64,000 bases of DNA from Corynebacterium halotolerans. GTDB taxonomy: Bacteria > Actinomycetota > Actinomycetes > Mycobacteriales > Mycobacteriaceae. Below, piece by piece: positions 62,404-64,000 of this stretch. Each line of letters starts with the position of its first letter. Within the stretch, counting starts at the first letter, position 1. Both the position numbers and the translations under genes were made by a program. The DNA lies in assembly GCF_001056295.1 (NCBI RefSeq), contig NZ_JVMD01000006.1, positions 62,232-126,231 on the forward strand, in the 5' to 3' direction. The notes under the pieces were generated by a model. That model saw only the letters and a list, made by a program, of their open reading frames with translations. It did not search any database and had not been told where the DNA came from.

Positions 62404-63125
62404 GCATCGTCGTCGCCGCGGCCGACTCTGCCACCGACCGGAACGTCGTCGCGCAGGCGTGGGCGTGGCTGACGTCGGGCGACTCGTGGTCCGGCGGCGC
62501 CGGCATCGGAGCCCGGCTTCTGGAGCACCTCGGGTATTCCCTGCTGGCCACCGCCATCGCGGCGGTCATCGGCATCGCGCTGGGCGTCGTCGTCGGGCAC
62601 ACCGGCCGCGGGCAGGGCGTGGTGCTCGGCGCGTCGGGCATCCTGCGCGCGATGCCGTCGCTGGGCCTGCTGACGTTTCTCGCCCTGATCATCCCGGCGG
62701 GCGTCACGCTGCCGCTGATCCCGTCGACGATCGTGCTGGTCATCCTGGCGGTGCCGCCGATTCTCGCGGGTACGGCGTCGGGGTTCCGGTCCATCGACCG
62801 GTCCGTCATCGACGCCGCCTACGCGATGGGGCATTCCACGAAGCAGGTCATCGGCCAGGTCGAGTTCCCGCTGGCCATGCCGGTGCTCGTCGGAGGGCTG
62901 CGGTCGGCCTGGCTTCAGGTGGTGGCCACCGCGACCATCGCCGCGTACCTGGGGCTCGGCGGGCTGGGGCGGTTCCTGCTCGACTCGCTGGCGGTGCGCG
63001 ATTACGGCGTGATGCTCGGTGCGGCGGTGCTCGTCGCCGCGCTGGCGCTGATCACCGACCTGGCGTTCACGGTGGCGGAGAAGTCCCTGGCCAGAGTGGG
63101 CGCGCGGACGGGAGGAACCCGATGA
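62400..63125 (+). CDS. osmoprotectant ABC transporter permease (OpuBD-like)
   Basis: The 241-residue second permease of the heterodimer has five or six membrane segments, the RAMPSLGLLTFLALIIPAG helix and the cytoplasmic loop DAAYAMGHSTKQVIGQVEFPLAMPVLVGG (about 139-167), followed by ATIAAYLGLGGLG. Overlaps both neighbours by ATGA. Paired small permeases plus separate binding protein are typical of the OpuB/OpuC class. Confidence 0.88.
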   Translation: MSIVVAAADSATDRNVVAQAWAWLTSGDSWSGGAGIGARLLEHLGYSLLATAIAAVIGIALGVVVGHTGRGQGVVLGASGILRAMPSLGLLTFLALIIPAGVTLPLIPSTIVLVILAVPPILAGTASGFRSIDRSVIDAAYAMGHSTKQVIGQVEFPLAMPVLVGGLRSAWLQVVATATIAAYLGLGGLGRFLLDSLAVRDYGVMLGAAVLVAALALITDLAFTVAEKSLARVGARTGGTR

Positions 63126-64000
63126 ACGCTAAGCAACCGACGCGGCAACCCGGCAGGCAACCGAGGAAGCTCAGCCGCCGCGCTTTCCTCGCCGGCGCCG
63201 CCACGACGGCCGCGGCGCTGGCGGGCCTGTCGGCCTGCTCGCTCGATCCCGCGAACCCCGCCAACCGCGCGGCCGGGCAATTGCGGGTGGGGTCGGCGAT
63301 GTTCCCGGAGTCGGAGATCGTCGCCCGCATTTGGGCGCGTGCGTTGACCGAGGCGGGCCACGACGTGGAGGTCGTCCCGCAGATCGGCGCCCGCGACGTG
63401 TACCTGGCCGCGCTGCAGGAGGGGTCGGTCGACCTGGTGCCGGAGTACTCCGGCAACCTGGCCGCCTACTTCGGCGAGGTGCCCGAGGGCGCCGACCCGG
63501 CCGGGGTGCTCGCCGCCCTCGACGCGAACCTGCCGCAGGATCTGGAGGCCGTCGCACCGGCCGAAGCCGAGTCCAAGGACGCTTACCGCGTGCTTCGCTC
63601 CGTCGCCGACGAGCACGGTCTGGCGAGCCTCGCCGACCTGCCCAAACTCGCCGAGGCCGCCGGCGCCATCCGCATCGGCGGCTCCCCGGAGCTGGCGCAG
63701 CAGCCCTATGGCCCGGATGGCCTGGCCAAGGTCTACGGCGTCGATCGGGGCGCACTCGAGATGGTGGTCTACGGAGATTCCGGCGGCCCGTTGACCATTC
63801 GCGCGCTGGCCGATGGCGCCGTCGACATCGCGGACATCTACACCACCACGCCCCTGCGCGACCCGACCGGCGCCGACGTCGACGTGGTCACGCTGGAGGA
63901 TCCGAAGCAGCTCATCCCGGCGCAGAACGTCGTCGCGCTGGCCCGCCGCGATGTGCTCGATGACTCTGCGCGCCGGGCCCTCGAATCGGTGAATTCCCGC
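63122..64000 (+). CDS. osmoprotectant-binding lipoprotein (OpuCC/OpuAC-like), truncated by the window end
   Basis: At least 293 residues are present and the frame is open at 64000. The N-terminus has a twin-arginine motif SRRAFLAG and a lipobox LSAC (Cys at about 40), so it is probably a Tat-exported lipoprotein. The binding domain shows LRVGSAMFPESEIVARIWARAL, VPQIGARDVYLAALQEGSVDLVPEYSGNLAAYF and a late DLVPE/DIADIYTT region typical of glycine betaine/choline binding proteins. Start ATG 63122 overlaps the permease stop. Confidence 0.88.
   Translation, partial: MNAKQPTRQPGRQPRKLSRRAFLAGAATTAAALAGLSACSLDPANPANRAAGQLRVGSAMFPESEIVARIWARALTEAGHDVEVVPQIGARDVYLAALQEGSVDLVPEYSGNLAAYFGEVPEGADPAGVLAALDANLPQDLEAVAPAEAESKDAYRVLRSVADEHGLASLADLPKLAEAAGAIRIGGSPELAQQPYGPDGLAKVYGVDRGALEMVVYGDSGGPLTIRALADGAVDIADIYTTTPLRDPTGADVDVVTLEDPKQLIPAQNVVALARRDVLDDSARRALESVNSR

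Overview
The window looks like chromosomal DNA of a high-GC Corynebacterium or a very close mycolic-acid relative. Three gene neighbourhoods that are typical of mycolate-making actinobacteria lie close together. (i) A mycolyltransferase, a Cop1-type mycolyltransferase with LGFP repeats, small secreted proteins and fadD32-pks13-accD4 (283-14272). (ii) The mmpL3/cmpL1 neighbourhood with NYN protein, trmB, two hypotheticals and GTP-type PEP carboxykinase (17805-27984), in the same order as the mycobacterial Rv0205-Rv0211 region. (iii) The mtrP / glycosyltransferase / membrane protein / DUF3068 / tmaT / aftD / DUF2613 block (45168-55670), matching Rv0224c-Rv0228 plus Rv0236c-Rv0236A. I see no insertion sequences, CRISPR arrays, prophage or rRNA.

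Layout. 1-15113: synthesis and transfer of mycolic acids, then a TM2-domain protein. 15566-23146: a leftward block with a POT peptide transporter, DUF3054, a flippase-like UPF0104 protein, CmpL1, a NYN protein and TrmB. 23401-27984: two poorly known proteins, a DUF6802 protein and PckG. 28354-30196: an NO-response pair (NsrR-type regulator and flavohaemoglobin). 30398-33268: a DUF222-HNH protein and a lone carboxymuconolactone decarboxylase-like protein. 33569-39377: choline to glycine betaine genes (betA divergent from betT-betB). 39432-44841: an acetyltransferase remnant, a secreted SGNH hydrolase and fadA-fadB. 45168-55670: lipoglycan, arabinan and TMM-maturation genes. 55836-59873: stress protein, methyltransferase, GyrI-like protein and a TetR-MFS pair. 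59881-64000: tRNA-Gly(CCC), dcd and an osmoprotectant-type ABC operon cut by the window edge.

How the genes work together. FadD32, Pks13 and AccD4 make the mycolic acid. MtrP and TmaT are needed for acetylation of trehalose monomycolate. CmpL1 exports it, and the Cmt/Cop1 enzymes transfer mycolate to the arabinan that AftD helps build. The DUF3068 protein and glycosyltransferase belong to the lipomannan/lipoarabinomannan branch.

Most unusual observations. A 10-base word family, GTCGTCAAGC / GTCGCAAAGC, recurs about 20 times on both strands, mainly in intergenic DNA and unconserved protein linkers. A large palindrome occurs twice, 13.7 kb apart. At least seven genes have a -10 hexamer placed so that transcript and translation starts coincide (leaderless). 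Several palindromic operators can be assigned to adjacent regulators. All counts and alignments were done by eye.
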